A stretch of 6,911 nucleotides of DNA from an uncultured beta proteobacterium (GTDB taxonomy: Bacteria > Pseudomonadota > Gammaproteobacteria > Burkholderiales > Burkholderiaceae_C). The stretch spans positions 1 to 6,911 of the forward strand of contig CAIMHL010000004.1 in the NCBI GenBank assembly GCA_903840825.1, given 5' to 3'. Position numbers and translations under genes: made by a program. The notes beneath the pieces were generated by a model. That model was not told where the DNA came from. It worked only from the letters and a program-made list of their open reading frames with translations, and made no database searches. Below, one piece after another: positions 1 through 5,842 of this stretch. Within the stretch, counting starts at the first letter, position 1; every line of letters begins with the position of its first letter.

Positions 1-3000
1 CACTATATTTATGATAGCTTTCTACACAAGATGGATGGGCTTAAAGCCCATATTTCATCTGGAGATTACACTTTAAAAGGCCAACTGCTAGCCCAAGCGC
101 CCATGGCGCTGAACCTGTCGCTGGCAGGCAGCGTGCAAACCACCCTGCCCAAAACTAGCCAACCCACTCAGGTTAAAGCCAGCGCCGAAATCAGTGGCGA
201 ACTGGCCGGGCGCAATGCCGTGCTCCAACTCACCGCCCAACTGGTCCCTGAGTTGCGCACCAACCAGGCCATGCAGGCCCAAGTCAGTGCCCGTGTGCAA
301 CCCTGGCACACCCAGCCCGTGCTGGAGGCCAGCGCCCAATGGCAAGCGCTGAACCTAAGCGCCCTGTGGCCCCAAGCACCCCAAACCCAACTCAGCGGCA
401 CCGCCTCGGTTACCCCAAATGCCCACCCCGACCCTGCCAGCACAAGCCCCAACTGGCGCGCCACAGTCAAACTCACCAACACCTACAGCGGCCCTTGGAA
501 CCAGCACCGCCTGCCGCTAGACATGCTCGACGCCCAAGGCGTCTTTAGCCAGGGCCAATGGAAGGTCGACGCACTCAAGGCCCGTGGTGCCGGTGGCCAA
601 CTTGAAGTGCAAGGCAAACTGACCACCCCCCAACTCTGGGCCGGTACGCTGAGCCTGCAAAACCTCAAACTCGCAGCCCTAGACTCGCGCTTGCCGGTCA
701 TGGTGCTACAAGGGCAACTCAATCTCCAGCAGGCCACGCACCTCCTAAACGCAGAAGGTCACCTGCAAACCAACGACGCACAAATACGGGGCCAGGTCAG
801 CTACAACACCCAATCTCGGGCAGCTCAGGGCCAACTGGCGCTTAATGTCCCCGGCGCCAGCGGCACCGTCAAAGGCCAACTGGCCAGCACAGATGGCGGC
901 GGCGACCTGAACATCAGCGTTTTAGACGCAGCCCTGGTCAACCGGTGGTTGCAAACCTGGCCTGGCATCACCAGCCCACTGGGACCAACCACTGTTGACG
1001 GGCAGGCCACTCTCAGCGGCCACTGGCAAGGGCCGCTGGCCGCACTGCGTTTGAGTTTGAATCTCAAAGCCGAGCTTGAATCAGGCCCCCGCCGCTACAC
1101 CCTGCAAGCGCAAGCACAAGGCGGCCAAATGAGCCCCGGCCTATGGCAAGCGCAAGTCAGCCAGGCCCAATTAAGCGCCAGCGATCCGCAACACAACGGC
1201 ACCTGGACACTGCAAACCCAAGCCCCCATTGAGCTCAACTTGAACCAAAGCGGCACCAGCCCCAAGCTCTCATTAGGCGCAGGCAAGGCCCAGCTCACGG
1301 GCCCCGCAGCCGGCACGGCCAGCCTGGCTTGGGAACCGGCGCTTTGGAGCCCCACGCAATGGCAATCTGAGGGGCGGCTCCAAAACCTGCCGCTGGCTTG
1401 GCTGGAAATGTTCGGCCAAACCCAAATGACCAATCTCGGACTGCGCGGCGACCTGATGTTTGGGGGCCAGTGGAGCGCCTCCGGCGGCGACACCTTGCGC
1501 CTGCGCGCCTCTCTGGCGCGCACCAGTGGCGACCTACAACTACTCACCGAAGACACCACCGCGGGCACCATTCGGGCCGGCGTGCGCGAAGCGCGTCTTG
1601 ATGTGACGCTCGATGCCGATGCGCTTTCCACCCAATTAAGCTGGGACAGCGAGCGCGCCGGTCAGGCCCACGCCCAGATCAGCACCCGCCTCAGCACCCA
1701 AAACGACACCTGGCAATGGCCCGCCGATGCCCCCTTAAGTGGCACCCTCACCGCCAAACTGCCCCCTGTTGGCGCGTGGTCGCTGCTGGCACCGCCCGGC
1801 TGGCGGCTGCGCGGCACGCTGGATGCGCAAGCCACTGTCACGGGCACCCGCAGCGAGCCGCAGTGGCGCGGCAAACTGCGCGCACAAGACCTGGCCGTAC
1901 GCTCCGTGGTGGACGGCATCGACTTCAGCCAAGGCCAACTCAGTGCCAGCCTGGACGGCCAGCGCCTCAACATTGACGACTTCACCCTCAAAGGCGCTGG
2001 CGGTAACACAGGCGGCACGCTCTCTTTAAAAGGCTATGTGCTTTGGCTACCCGCCGGCGCACCGGGCCAAGCCTTGGCCTCGCGCCTGCGCATGTCGCTA
2101 GACGCCACCGCCCAGGCTCTGCGCGTCAGCACCCGGGCCGACCGACGGCTCTCGGTCTCGGGCCAACTCGCCGCCCAACTCAGTGAGGCCCGGTTAACGG
2201 TCTCAGGCACCCTTAAAGCCGACCAAGCACTTTTTATACTTCCCGAAGACTCAGCCCCCCAGCTTGACGATGACGTCATGGTGCGCCGGAGCAACGTCTC
2301 CACCCCGCGCGCGCCTGCCAAACCGGCAACCAGCGCCGGTTTGCGCATCACCCCCGAGGTGAACATCACCCTGGACCTTGGGCCCGACTTCGCGGTGCGC
2401 GGCCATGGCTTGGTGACACGACTTGCCGGCCAACTCAACTTGCGCAGTGGCGCACGCGAAGCCACAACGCCCACCCTAACCGGTGACCTGCGCACGGTGC
2501 GAGGCACCTTCAAGGCCTATGGCCAGCAACTGGCACTCGAAGAAGGCCAACTGCGCTTTATCGGCCCCATCAACAACCCTGCCCTCAACATCCTGGCCAT
2601 CAGGCCCAATATGCAGCAGCGCGTGGGGGTACAAATCAGCGGTACAGCCCTTTCCCCTGTTGTGCGCTTGTATGCCGAACCTGAGCTACCTGACGCTGAA
2701 AAACTCGCCTGGTTGGTGCTGGGCCGCTCTGCAGCCAATGGCGGTGCCGAGTCGGCCGTGCTACAACAAGCCGCACTGGCCTTGTTGGGCGGCAAAGGCA
2801 AAAGTTTGTCGGGTGGGTTGGCCGACGCTCTGGGGCTTGATGAGTTGTCCATGCGGGGCGCCAGCAGCAACGCCGATGGCAGCAGCACCAGCGCCGCCGT
2901 CACCCTGGGCAAGCGCCTCTCAGGAGATATTTATGTGGCCTACGAACGCAGCTTGGCCGGCACGCTGGGCACTTTCTACATCTTTTACGACCTATCGCGC

Positions 3001-3072
3001 CGCTTTACCCTGCGTGCCCAGACCGGTGAGCAAAGCGCAGTCGACCTCATTTTCACGCTGCGCTACGACTGA
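1..3072 (+). CDS. tamB: TamB (translocation and assembly module subunit), C-terminal part, 5'-truncated by the window
   Basis: TamB is an inner-membrane-anchored, periplasm-spanning protein of the AsmA-like group. With TamA it serves outer-membrane protein assembly, and the family is also implicated in phospholipid transport. The frame is open from base 1, and the first Met codon at 31 has no convincing ribosome site, so the true start lies outside the window. About 1,023 codons remain, whereas complete family members are usually longer, and the N-terminal membrane anchor is missing. Most of the protein is low-complexity beta-strand repeat (recurrent Gly-Gln-Leu turns, Ala/Gln/Leu-rich). Counting from Met31, the diagnostic DUF490/TamB C-terminal region covers about residues 770-1013: a GLRITPEVNI segment (~770), LTGDLRTVRGTF (~816), GPINNPALNI (~845), ELPDAEKLAWLVLGRS (~885-900) and a final aromatic-rich strand ending TLRYD. 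The stop is TGA at 3070-3072. No frameshift is seen. The partner tamA would be expected upstream. Confidence 0.93.
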   Translation, partial: HYIYDSFLHKMDGLKAHISSGDYTLKGQLLAQAPMALNLSLAGSVQTTLPKTSQPTQVKASAEISGELAGRNAVLQLTAQLVPELRTNQAMQAQVSARVQPWHTQPVLEASAQWQALNLSALWPQAPQTQLSGTASVTPNAHPDPASTSPNWRATVKLTNTYSGPWNQHRLPLDMLDAQGVFSQGQWKVDALKARGAGGQLEVQGKLTTPQLWAGTLSLQNLKLAALDSRLPVMVLQGQLNLQQATHLLNAEGHLQTNDAQIRGQVSYNTQSRAAQGQLALNVPGASGTVKGQLASTDGGGDLNISVLDAALVNRWLQTWPGITSPLGPTTVDGQATLSGHWQGPLAALRLSLNLKAELESGPRRYTLQAQAQGGQMSPGLWQAQVSQAQLSASDPQHNGTWTLQTQAPIELNLNQSGTSPKLSLGAGKAQLTGPAAGTASLAWEPALWSPTQWQSEGRLQNLPLAWLEMFGQTQMTNLGLRGDLMFGGQWSASGGDTLRLRASLARTSGDLQLLTEDTTAGTIRAGVREARLDVTLDADALSTQLSWDSERAGQAHAQISTRLSTQNDTWQWPADAPLSGTLTAKLPPVGAWSLLAPPGWRLRGTLDAQATVTGTRSEPQWRGKLRAQDLAVRSVVDGIDFSQGQLSASLDGQRLNIDDFTLKGAGGNTGGTLSLKGYVLWLPAGAPGQALASRLRMSLDATAQALRVSTRADRRLSVSGQLAAQLSEARLTVSGTLKADQALFILPEDSAPQLDDDVMVRRSNVSTPRAPAKPATSAGLRITPEVNITLDLGPDFAVRGHGLVTRLAGQLNLRSGAREATTPTLTGDLRTVRGTFKAYGQQLALEEGQLRFIGPINNPALNILAIRPNMQQRVGVQISGTALSPVVRLYAEPELPDAEKLAWLVLGRSAANGGAESAVLQQAALALLGGKGKSLSGGLADALGLDELSMRGASSNADGSSTSAAVTLGKRLSGDIYVAYERSLAGTLGTFYIFYDLSRRFTLRAQTGEQSAVDLIFTLRYD
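35..51. repeat. Perfect 17-bp palindrome inside tamB near the window edge
   Basis: ATGGGCTT and AAGCCCAT are exact 8-base inverted arms around a single central A. The element lies in an AT-richer stretch (about bases 1-80) unlike the GC-rich tamB sequence that follows. It is in the coding frame (D-G-L-K-A-H), so it could simply be coincidence. It could also mark an assembly or contig edge, or a small insertion boundary. The repeat is read directly; its meaning is unknown. Confidence 0.4.
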
Positions 3073-3097
3073 TTTCGACCCCTTGGGCCCTTACAAT
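3069..3097 (+). promoter_or_regulatory. Possible sigma70 promoter of the tRNA-Arg gene
   Basis: TACAAT at 3092-3097 matches five of six bases of the -10 consensus and sits 10 bases before the tRNA. The best -35 position at 17-bp spacing (3069-3074, CTGATT) overlaps the tamB stop codon and is weak (three of six). Transcription would begin around 3104, leaving a very short 5' leader. The tRNA could instead be read through from tamB, since no terminator is visible between the two. Confidence 0.35.
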
Positions 3098-3107
3098 AAA
3101 CCCGATT

Positions 3108-3182
3108 CTCGCCGTAGCACAATGGATAGTGCGCATGCCTCCTAAGCGTGAAATACAGGTCCGATTCCTGTCGGCGGGACCA
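3108..3182 (+). tRNA. tRNA-Arg, anticodon CCT, with encoded CCA
   Basis: A full cloverleaf of 75 bases can be folded. The acceptor CTCGCCG (3108-3114) pairs with CGGCGGG (3172-3178) with one T-G wobble at pair 2-71. The D stem is GCAC/GTGC with loop AATGGATA (G18 G19 and A20 present). The anticodon stem is CATGC/GCGTG around the loop CTCCTAA, giving anticodon CCT (3141-3143), which reads AGG. The variable loop is AAAT. The T stem is ACAGG/CCTGT. Discriminator A is at 3179 and CCA at 3180-3182. A20 and A73 agree with known arginine identity elements. Two oddities stand out: the T loop is TCCGATT, so position 55 is C where nearly all tRNAs have U, and the molecule begins with C1-G72. It lies 35 bases after tamB and ends 14 bases from the stop of the converging gene. 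Confidence 0.93.
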
Positions 3183-3196
3183 TTTCAAAGGGGCAA

Positions 3197-3697
3197 TTAA
3201 GCCAAACGCAGCAGCAACCGGCTGCGGCTCCGTGTGGAGACATCGACGGCGTCCTCGGCCCGCAGGTTGGCATCATCAGCCCCGCAAAACCGCGCTGGTG
3301 TCAGGCTATACAGGGAGATTAGCTTAGGAATGCGGGCCAGCAGGTCGTTCCACTCCAATTCAAACGGGAGGCCCAACCAATCACCAGACTGTTTCAATGC
3401 CTCAATGCAGCGCTCAATACTTCTGTGTGCTACGTCAACCATCGCCCACTCTTCGTCACTCAAAAAATCGCGCTGATAACGAGAGAGATCTGCCTCCAGC
3501 AGCAGAAGTTGATCCAAATGGTGCGCCTTTTCGCGTCGAATAAGGTCGGCACCCAGGTCGCTGACCTTGGTTGCCTGCAAGCGGGCCAACTGACGGGACA
3601 TAGTCTCTAGACTTTGCTGGATATAGAAGTAATACAAAAGAAAACACATCAACGCCAAAATGAGCAGCAAGATGACGAGGGGTAAAAAGGTAATCAC
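3197..3697 (-). CDS. Hypothetical membrane-anchored protein with one N-terminal TM segment
   Basis: I do not recognise this family. The chosen GTG start (3697) gives 166 residues and has AGGAA five bases upstream, whereas the outermost GTG at 3727 (176 residues) has no clear ribosome site and sits directly after an in-frame TAA. Residues about 3-26 are a strongly hydrophobic segment (FLPLVILLLILAL...) without a cleavage site, so a single inner-membrane anchor is likely. Residues ~27-110 are charged and probably helical, with leucine-rich stretches (RREKAHHLDQLLLLEADLSRY) suggesting a coiled coil. The C-terminal third is soluble-looking and ends in an Arg/Leu-rich tail. Three cysteines are present and no catalytic motif is seen. 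The gene converges on the tRNA and is divergent from the small lipoprotein gene. Coding status is supported by length, ribosome site and a sensible topology. Function is unknown. Confidence 0.75.
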   Translation of the reverse strand: MITFLPLVILLLILALMCFLLYYFYIQQSLETMSRQLARLQATKVSDLGADLIRREKAHHLDQLLLLEADLSRYQRDFLSDEEWAMVDVAHRSIERCIEALKQSGDWLGLPFELEWNDLLARIPKLISLYSLTPARFCGADDANLRAEDAVDVSTRSRSRLLLRLA

Positions 3698-3858
3698 GGC
3701 GGTTCCTGTTGATAGAAGCTGGTCCACTTAATAACGACCAATCACCATAAATATTTAACAAATAATTTAAATCAACAAAAACGTATTTACCATGCATACG
3801 CAGCCACAGCTCCCGGACTGTGTTAAAAATGCTATTTATTAACAGAGAGCCTTAGACC
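3698..3858. promoter_or_regulatory. Divergent AT-rich intergenic region with an imperfect dyad
   Basis: This 161-bp gap lies between two divergently read genes, so it should hold both promoters. Positions ~3728-3785 are strikingly AT-rich. On the minus strand a TTGTTG / AATATT pair with 17-bp spacing is a weak promoter candidate for the membrane protein. Nearer the lipoprotein gene, CACAG (3805-3809) and CTGTG (3818-3822) form inverted arms with an inner TCC/GGA, followed by an AT-rich stretch (TTAAAAATGCTATTTATT) that could contain its -10. GAGAG at 3845-3849 is the likely ribosome site for the start at 3859. The promoter hexamers are guesses. Confidence 0.4.
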
Positions 3859-4050
3859 ATGAACAGCCCAAGCAAATCATTGATGACCGCCGCACTCCTA
3901 GCCGGCACCCTGCTTTGCAGTGGCTGCGCGGTGGTCGCGGTGGCTGATGCTGTGGTCACTGCTGGGGCGACGGTGGTCAAAACCGGCTTCAAGGTAACCG
4001 GCGCCGTGATTGATGCTGTTATTCCTGACTCAAAAGACGCCAAAAAGTAA
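3859..4050 (+). CDS. Small lipoprotein of unknown function (63 aa)
   Basis: The ATG is preceded by GAGAG at nine bases. Residues 1-22 form a lipoprotein signal peptide: a Lys at 6, a hydrophobic core (TAALLAGTLL) and lipobox C-S-G-C with the acylated Cys at 23. Position -3 is Cys rather than the usual Leu/Val, which is atypical but tolerated. The 41-residue mature part is Ala/Val-rich (AVVAVADAVVTAGATVV), then KTGFKVTGAVIDAVIPDSKDAKK. It resembles a group of very short proteobacterial lipoproteins with a V/A-rich segment and a 'DAVIPD' ending whose role is not established. It probably sits in the outer membrane, since Ala at +2 is not a retention signal. It converges with the DUF3047 gene, 17 bases away, without a visible strong terminator. 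The lipoprotein call is firm; the function is unknown. Confidence 0.8.
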   Translation: MNSPSKSLMTAALLAGTLLCSGCAVVAVADAVVTAGATVVKTGFKVTGAVIDAVIPDSKDAKK

Positions 4051-4067
4051 GTCCACCCCTGGGATCG

Positions 4068-4838
4068 TTACTTGAGGTCTATCGACGCAGCCAGCGTCAC
4101 AGCGCCATACCAGGCTTGAGCGGTTGTGCGGGTATTGTCGCTGTCGGTCATGACGCCGATGCCTACCAAAGTGCCTGGGCGCTCGCCAAAGGCCTGCTCA
4201 AAGTCAGCGGCAATATCGCGCTCGTAATCTAGCCAAGCGTTCAGGTTTTTATGCCCTGACTCCACCACCAACTTTCGGATACGGTCCGTGCGCCCACTCT
4301 TGATCACCGAACCCGCCGGGCGCGTGTTGCTCCACACATACATCAACGTGGCATAAGGCATGGGCTCACCCGTCAGGGCGTGCGACAACTCGGACAACAT
4401 CGCATCTTTGGCAGAAAAGCGACTCCGATCCCCCTCAAAGGCCAGTACCAGGCGCACTGGCGAGTCTGACTTATCGCGAGATGTCAAATCTGCGGTGGCC
4501 ATCAACTCGGCCACTTGCCATGAAAACTTGACACGCCCCAAATCTTGCGGCGCAATGTGCACCGTGCGCCGCAACATGCTGGCCGACGAAGCTGCAAAAG
4601 CCCGCATCGAATCGCGCCCACCCTTCTTTTCAGGCGTGTAGTTTGTGGGGGTTTTGCCCGGAAAATTAAGTGCCTGCCAGTCGGGGCCAAAAACCTTGCT
4701 GCTCTCAGGCAGCGGCTTTTGTGGCACCGACGAACAAGCGACCAGCCCCACGGCCAGACCCAACCAAGCTGTTTTTACGATCAATGCCCGAAGTCGCCTA
4801 AGGCCAACATGAAAAGTGGTGGTGGAGTCAGTGTTCAT
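4068..4838 (-). CDS. DUF3047 family lipoprotein
   Basis: This 256-residue protein carries a lipoprotein signal with lipobox L-V-A-C and the acylated Cys at 35. The first ~20 residues are an unusually long polar/basic n-region (MNTDSTTTF...RRLR). The body matches the DUF3047 pattern as I know it: FSWQV (105-109), ADLT (116-119), RLVLAFEGD (129-137), YVW (167-169), VVESG (191-195), a conserved Trp at 202, the YERDIAADFEQAFG block (205-218), MTDSDNT (230-236) and a late YG (244-245). The family is predicted periplasmic and has no established activity. The ATG at 4838 is the first start after an in-frame TAA, but no Shine-Dalgarno is visible. GGCGG abuts the ATG and a TATATT box ends seven bases upstream. 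A TTG at 4784 would give a more ordinary 17-residue signal but also lacks a ribosome site. The gene is co-directional with ompW, 49 bases downstream of it, with a hairpin between. Confidence 0.85.
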   Translation of the reverse strand: MNTDSTTTFHVGLRRLRALIVKTAWLGLAVGLVACSSVPQKPLPESSKVFGPDWQALNFPGKTPTNYTPEKKGGRDSMRAFAASSASMLRRTVHIAPQDLGRVKFSWQVAELMATADLTSRDKSDSPVRLVLAFEGDRSRFSAKDAMLSELSHALTGEPMPYATLMYVWSNTRPAGSVIKSGRTDRIRKLVVESGHKNLNAWLDYERDIAADFEQAFGERPGTLVGIGVMTDSDNTRTTAQAWYGAVTLAASIDLK

Positions 4839-4859
4839 CCGCCAAATATAACCGAGGAC

Positions 4860-4879
4860 AAAAGCGGCTACTTAGCCGC
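4860..4879 (-). terminator. Weak intrinsic terminator after ompW
   Basis: GCGGCTA (4864-4870) and TAGCCGC (4873-4879) are perfect 7-base inverted arms around two bases. In practice this is a 6-bp GC-rich stem with a 4-base loop. Read on the minus strand, the stem is followed at once by four T residues (4863-4860). It lies 8 bases beyond the ompW stop, the right place for a terminator, but the T tract is short. Partial read-through into the DUF3047 gene is possible. Confidence 0.55.
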
Positions 4880-4887
4880 CCAGCCCC

Positions 4888-5607
4888 TTAAAACTTGTAG
4901 CCCAGCCGAATCACGTAGTCCGTAGGATTCAGCTCCAGTGAACCCGTGGTGGTGACGGGGCCCGTGATGCCCGGCCCCACAAACGTCACATCCGCCTTCA
5001 AGGGGATATAGGCCACCAAAGCATTGACGGAAAGACGTTCTGTGAAGTTATAAATAAAGCCCAAGCTGTAGACCGGCGCCCAAGACGAACTCAAAGACGC
5101 CGAGGTACCGCCCAAGGCATTGACCAACACGTTGGACTTGTCCGCACTCACCTTGTCAAACGAGGCGTACGTTAAACCCAGCCCCGCATAAGGCCGCCAC
5201 TTGTCTGCCGGCGAGTTGAACAGGTACTTGGCCACCGCGGCTGGCGTCAACACATCTGCCTTGGCGGCATGGGGCAAGTAAACACTGGTCAACCGAACAT
5301 CAAGGTTGATCGTGGGCGGCACCCCCAAAGAGAACTCCACCGCCACATTGTTGGTAAACATTTGCAAGACACTCAGAGACAGCGTCTCTGCATAGCCTGC
5401 CGAGGCGCTTGCACCGGCGGTGCTACCGTTGAATGCTGTGGCGTCTAGACCCACAGAATTCAAGGCCCCCAGTGAGAGACTGGGAGATATTCTGGCGGCC
5501 CCAATAGCCACAATCGTGTCACCCGCCTTCTGGGCATGGGCGGCTGTAGCACAGGCAAGCACCAGCAAAGCAGCTATAGACGCATGAGAAAATTTGAAGG
5601 AACGCAT
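4888..5607 (-). CDS. ompW: OmpW family outer-membrane protein
   Basis: OmpW proteins are small eight-stranded outer-membrane barrels with a hydrophobic channel, implicated in the passage of small hydrophobic compounds and in stress responses. The start at 5607 is chosen because AGGAG (5617-5621) lies nine bases upstream and the product opens with a clean Sec signal (MRSFKFSHAS, hydrophobic core IAALLVLA, cleavage A-H-A|Q after residue 25). An upstream in-frame ATG at 5643 would add 12 polar residues (MKCPNNNQESHV) before the signal. The protein is 239 residues, normal for the family. Recognisable parts are the first mature strand (AIGAARISPS), EFSLGVPPTI (~91-100), the LTPAAVAKYLF segment (~120-130, corresponding to the family's LPPT..QY block), PYAGLGLTYASF (139-150) and the final strand YVIRLGYKF, ending in the aromatic residue that the BAM machinery recognises. 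It is preceded by the porin gene, but a strong terminator separates them, so it probably has its own promoter. Confidence 0.92.
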   Translation of the reverse strand: MRSFKFSHASIAALLVLACATAAHAQKAGDTIVAIGAARISPSLSLGALNSVGLDATAFNGSTAGASASAGYAETLSLSVLQMFTNNVAVEFSLGVPPTINLDVRLTSVYLPHAAKADVLTPAAVAKYLFNSPADKWRPYAGLGLTYASFDKVSADKSNVLVNALGGTSASLSSSWAPVYSLGFIYNFTERLSVNALVAYIPLKADVTFVGPGITGPVTTTGSLELNPTDYVIRLGYKF

Positions 5608-5716
5608 GACATGGGACTCCTGGTTGTTGTTGGGACATTTCATAAATCAACCCCCATATCTTTAAAGCCCTTCACCCGAGGTGGTTTGCGATTTCTTCAA
5701 ACTCCGCTCCCACCCC

Positions 5717-5734
5717 ACTTGAGAATTCACAAGT
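5717..5734. promoter_or_regulatory. 18-bp near-perfect palindrome upstream of ompW, candidate operator
   Basis: ACTTGAGAATTCACAAGT is symmetric at eight of nine base pairs; only the A at 5722 and the A at 5729 break the dyad. It lies about 110 bases upstream of the ompW start, between that gene and the porin terminator. This is a normal place for a dimeric regulator's site. The inner TTGAG-AATT-CACAA resembles the FNR/ANR box (TTGAT-N4-ATCAA) at seven of ten positions, and ompW is an FNR target in E. coli. The match is weak and another regulator is equally possible. A TTTAAAGATAT stretch (~5655-5665) could contribute the -10. Confidence 0.4.
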
Positions 5735-5770
5735 CCCCCAAGGATGTCGCGACTGCTCACAGCCAAACGC

Positions 5771-5805
5771 AAAAAACCCCGCTGCATCGCTACAGCGGGG
5801 TTTTT
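5771..5805 (-). terminator. Strong intrinsic terminator of the porin gene
   Basis: On the minus strand CCCCGCTG and CAGCGGGG form a GC-rich 8-bp stem around the loop TAGCGATG, followed by six T residues (5776-5771). Flanking A and T runs extend the pairing (5772-5784 with 5793-5805). An outer AGCCAAA/TTTGGCT repeat (5761-5767 and 5803-5809) adds further symmetry. It stands about 38 bases after the porin stop. The opposite strand also reads stem then TTTTT, so it could terminate in both directions, although no plus-strand gene enters it. Confidence 0.92.
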
Positions 5806-5820
5806 GGCTTTTAAACCTCA

Positions 5821-5836
5821 GCTGGCTTGCGCCAGC
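5821..5836 (-). other. Short GNRA-capped hairpin just after the porin stop codon
   Basis: On the minus strand GCTGGC-GCAA-GCCAGC is a perfect 6-bp stem with a GCAA (GNRA class) tetraloop, starting seven bases after the porin stop. It has no T tract of its own, so it is unlikely to terminate alone. Stacked upstream of the true terminator it could act as a 3' stability element protecting an abundant porin mRNA. That role is inferred from position and structure only. Confidence 0.5.
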
Positions 5837-5842
5837 GGGGGA

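Noticed and set aside
1095..1631. Long open frame of 178 codons on the minus strand inside tamB
   Set aside because: It is antisense to a clearly coding TamB frame, has Arg/Ser/Pro-rich shadow composition typical of GC-rich antisense frames, and lacks a ribosome site or recognisable domain. The same holds for the other minus-strand frames inside tamB, such as 2034-2513.
2483..3145. Overlapping plus-strand frame of 220 codons
   Set aside because: It is a +1-type shadow of the TamB C-terminus. Its composition is Pro/Ser/Cys/Trp-rich without pattern, and it runs into the tRNA gene.
3108..3182. tRNA as an attachment site of an integrated element
   Set aside because: No integrase gene and no direct repeat of the tRNA 3' end was seen elsewhere in the window.
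3456..3797. Minus-strand frame of 113 codons overlapping the membrane protein gene
   Set aside because: It overlaps most of the better candidate at 3197-3697, has no signal or domain, and begins in the AT-rich promoter region.
3805..3822. LexA (SOS) box
   Set aside because: The arms read ACAG...CTGT, the reverse of the LexA arrangement CTGT-N8-ACAG, so the dyad does not fit.
4045..4073. AAGTAA/TTACTT inverted repeat spanning the convergent stop codons
   Set aside because: The arms are only 6 bp, AT-rich, with a 17-base loop and no T tract. They arise because both genes end in similar Lys-stop or stop-Lys-like codons, so this is not a credible terminator.
5608..5643. Extended ompW start at ATG 5643
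   Set aside because: It would place 12 polar residues before an otherwise perfect signal peptide, and AGGAG at 5617-5621 is well spaced for the ATG at 5607.
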